This document shows positions 62,341 to 64,000 of a DNA stretch of 64,000 bases, in pieces. A program made the position numbers and the translations under genes. Positions within the stretch are counted from its first letter, which is position 1; each line of letters begins with the position of its first letter. The DNA lies in NCBI RefSeq assembly GCF_028475105.1, contig NZ_CP116936.1:1612001-1676000 (forward strand). Direction: 5' to 3'. Source of the stretch: Micromonospora sp. LH3U1 (GTDB lineage Bacteria > Actinomycetota > Actinomycetes > Mycobacteriales > Micromonosporaceae). The notes beneath the pieces are model-generated. The model was given only the letters and a program-made list of their open reading frames with translations. It was not told the DNA's origin and ran no database searches.

Positions 62341-62380
62341 GCGCTGCCCCGGCCTCCCGCATCGGAGGTCGGGGCAGCGC
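62341..62380 (+). terminator. Terminator after nrdJ
   Basis: 17-bp stem GCGCTGCCCCGGCCTCC / GGAGGTCGGGGCAGCGC with one G-T pair and a 6-nt loop, 11 nt past the stop. Confidence 0.8.
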
Positions 62381-62432
62381 CGTTTCCAAGTTGCTGTCAA
62401 CGCGCCGCCTGTCTCCGTCCCGGGTTGGCGCA

Positions 62433-62503
62433 GCGATCTTGCAGGTTCGGTCGCCGTTCTGCGCGAGATGCCCCTTAGGTCGGGGCAGCAAGTGCAAGAT
62501 CGC
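62433..62503. repeat. Dispersed GATC palindrome, family B copy 2
   Basis: Arms GCGATCTTGCA / TGCAAGATCGC; inner TGCCCC-ttaggtc-GGGGCA hairpin. Outer arm shared with 18517-18589. Followed 20 bp later by family A copy 2, so this 309-bp intergenic stretch (62330-62638) is almost entirely hairpins. Confidence 0.8.
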
Positions 62504-62523
62504 GCAGGCGAGGGCGCAAGGCT

Positions 62524-62600
62524 CGTCGATCATGGAGTTGTGGTGCCTGTTAGGCGCAATGATGGGTGCTTTGTCACCCACCACAACTCCTTGATCGACG
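62524..62600. repeat. Dispersed GATC palindrome, family A copy 2
   Basis: Left arm identical to that at 15099 (TCGATCATGGAGTTGTGGTG); right arm ends at 62600 with one mismatch. Inner hairpins GCCT-gtt-AGGC and GGGTG-ctttgt-CACCC; the centre differs from copy 1, so arms are conserved and loops are not. Confidence 0.85.
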
Positions 62601-62638
62601 CTGAGTAGTTGTGAGGGACCTGCTTCGGCTACTGAGCA

Positions 62639-63190
62639 TCAAGTAATCATGGTGTTGGGCGGTGGAACCGCGAGTGGGCTCAGGGCTGGGCTAACAGCGG
62701 GCCGTAGTTCGAGCGGAAACATCTGCTCGCCGAGGCGGCGTATCACCGTGTCGCGGAGCGTCGGCAGGAGGCCGGTGGCCTTGTCCCGGCGGTGCGTCTG
62801 GCTGAGCACCCATCCCGTACGCGGGCGGCGCCGCTCCACGTACCCGCGCAACGCGTCGGCTACCGAACCGGCGGCGGCCAACGACGAAGCGAGCACGACC
62901 GCGTCTTCCAGGGTCATTGCCGCGCCCTGGGCCATGTTCGGCGAGGTGGCGTGGGCGGCGTCGCCGATCAGCAGCACCGGCCCCCGGGACCAGGAGTCGA
63001 GCACGACCTCCTGGTTCGGCCCAGCGTGCAGGGTGTCGTCGTCGTAGTAGCAGTACGTCTGCTCGGCGCTGATCGGGATCGTCAGGAACTGCCTACCCCG
63101 CCCCAACTGCACCCACCCGGCCGGCTCGTCGTCGATGCGGGGAGCCACCCAGCCGAGGTTGCGGGCCGCCTGTTCCGGCCGACGCAGCAC
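62639..63190 (-). pseudogene. C-terminal remnant of an FAD-dependent monooxygenase
   Basis: About 180 codons matching the C-terminal half of aromatic-ring FAD hydroxylases: GPVLLIGDAAHATSPNMAQG, the second FAD motif, followed by GAAMTLEDAVVLASSLAAAG and the C-terminal helix region to PPPNTMIT. The N-terminal half with the GxGxxG fold is absent: upstream of about 63190 the frame is unrelated and is covered by the opposite-strand DUF2332 gene. No start codon with a ribosome site. Presumed truncated by a rearrangement whose junction lies near 63190. Confidence 0.75.
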
Positions 63191-63262
63191 TCTACGAGGA
63201 GGGTGAGCTGGCGCACGCCAACGGGGGCTGAATTGCCGGGGAACGGCTGCGACCATGAGGGT

Positions 63263-64000
63263 ATGACGACCGCTGAGGCGTACGCCGAGTTTGGCAGCCG
63301 CGAGGCGCGCGGGGTGTCGCCCACATACGAGCGCCTGTCGTACGCCGTCGCCCACGACGAGGCCCTGCTTGCCCTGCTCGACACGCTCCCGCCGGGCAAG
63401 CGGCAGCCGAATCTGCTGTTCGGCGTCGTCCGCTGGCTCGGTGGCCCGGTCGAGGACCCTGCGGCGTTTCACGAATACACGGCGGCGAACTGGCCGACCA
63501 TCGAGGCGCAGATGCGAGTTCGGGCGACCCAGACGAACGAGAGCGGCCGCTGCGCGGTCCTGCTGCCGGTGCTCGCCGCGCTGCCGCAGCCCCTCGCCCT
63601 GCTGGAGGTGGGCGCGTCAGCTGGGCTCTGCCTCTACCCCGACCGGTACGCGTACCGCTACGGCGAACATCAGGTCGGCTCCGGTGAGCCCGTCCTGGAG
63701 TGCGCGGCGGTCGGGTTGGTGCCGCCGGCACGCATACCCCAGGTGGTGTGGCGGGCTGGCCTGGACCTCAACCCGCTCGACGTGACCGACCCCGACGGCG
63801 TGTCCTGGTTGGACGCGCTGATCTGGCCGGAGCACGAGCACCGGCGGGCCCGGCTGCGCGCCGCGACGGCGGTCGCCGCCGCCGACCCGCCGCTGCTGGT
63901 CCGCGGTGATCTGGTGGACGACCTGCCGGCGCTGGCGGCCCGGGCGCCGGCCGATGCGACGCTGGTGGTCTTCCACACGTCCGTGCTCTACCAGGTGCCG
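63263..64000 (+). CDS. DUF2332 protein (3' end outside window)
   Basis: 246 codons open to the window end. Recognised as DUF2332 from TTAEAYAEFGSREARGVSPT, YERLSYAVAHDEALLALLDT, QPNLLFGVVRWLGGP, QTNESGRCAVLLPVLAALPQ and LLEVGASAGLCLYPDRYAYR. The last resembles a nucleotide- or SAM-binding loop, but no activity is established. ATG 63263 has GAGGG close upstream. Family members are about 330-350 residues, so roughly 90 are missing. Confidence 0.85.
   Translation, partial: MTTAEAYAEFGSREARGVSPTYERLSYAVAHDEALLALLDTLPPGKRQPNLLFGVVRWLGGPVEDPAAFHEYTAANWPTIEAQMRVRATQTNESGRCAVLLPVLAALPQPLALLEVGASAGLCLYPDRYAYRYGEHQVGSGEPVLECAAVGLVPPARIPQVVWRAGLDLNPLDVTDPDGVSWLDALIWPEHEHRRARLRAATAVAAADPPLLVRGDLVDDLPALAARAPADATLVVFHTSVLYQVP

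Noticed and set aside
59456..62584. 1042-codon minus-strand ORF opposite nrdJ
   Set aside because: His/Arg/Leu-rich antisense frame; the + strand NrdJ motifs are unambiguous.
63291..63785. Arg/Ser-rich + strand ORF at the window end
   Set aside because: Shadow of the DUF2332 gene, which reads in another frame from 63263 to the window end.

Overview
The window is very GC-rich chromosomal DNA, with G or C at almost every third codon position, many GTG starts and frequent ATGA, GTGA and TGATG stop/start overlaps. The gene content (recA-recX-DUF3046, rny, gluABCD, miaB-DUF349-miaA-dapF-hflX, lexA, nrdR with a B12-dependent nrdJ, Spo0M, CBM2-bearing polysaccharidases and an FxSxx-COOH peptide system) points to a filamentous actinomycete, most likely Micromonosporaceae (Micromonospora or a close relative). 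No rRNA, tRNA, CRISPR array, prophage or insertion sequence was found.

Layout. 1-4278 (-): Lhr-type helicase, cut off by the window start. 4455-4844: small unknown gene. 5028-11365: Mrp cation/proton antiporter operon (fused mrpAB, then C, D, E, F, G), split between mrpAB and mrpC by five perfect 59-bp tandem repeats that each form a coupled mini-cistron. 11548-13964: two CNNM/CorC-type CBS membrane proteins, preceded by an apparently leaderless upstream ORF. 14139-15068: Spo0M. 15216-18501: a divergon of a PNPOx-GNAT fusion plus LysE-type exporter (-) and a frameshifted MocR regulator (+). 18640-21822: small membrane proteins, UdgX, an MFS transporter and DUF3046. 22007-24499: recA, recX and a BKACE-family enzyme. 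25020-26836: leader peptide and RNase Y. 26907-30312 (-): glutamate-type ABC transporter gluABCD. 30508-31497: selD.

32687-41866 is the most unusual block. It is an operon for a FxSxx-COOH peptide (precursor ending FNSSI), its radical-SAM maturase carrying a C-terminal HEXXH domain, an AAC(3)-like acetyltransferase, two TIR-like proteins and a 1289-residue ParA-like/NB-ARC/TPR protein. Its promoter overlaps a perfect palindrome. 41939-47799 holds an alpha/beta hydrolase, miaB, and a secreted pectate lyase and GH5 glycanase, both with CBM2 modules. 48560-55718 holds a DUF349 protein, a LigB-like protein, miaA, dapF, malic enzyme and hflX. 55769-57493 is a membrane-anchored propeller-like protein with a long Gly-rich tail. 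57568-62329 holds lexA (-) divergent from nrdR-nrdJ (+). The end of the window holds a monooxygenase remnant and a partial DUF2332 gene.

How the parts connect. The DNA-damage circuit is well represented: recA, recX, lexA, udgX and the dNTP-supply pair nrdR-nrdJ, with LexA-type boxes of the form TCGTAC-N4-GTT before both recA and lexA and a PafBC-like promoter before recA. Intergenic gaps carry families of 60-85 bp palindromes whose arms contain GATC (15099, 18517, 20071, 48186, 48310, 52536, 62433, 62524). At least three families occur twice, which suggests REP- or MITE-like dispersed elements that may double as terminators.
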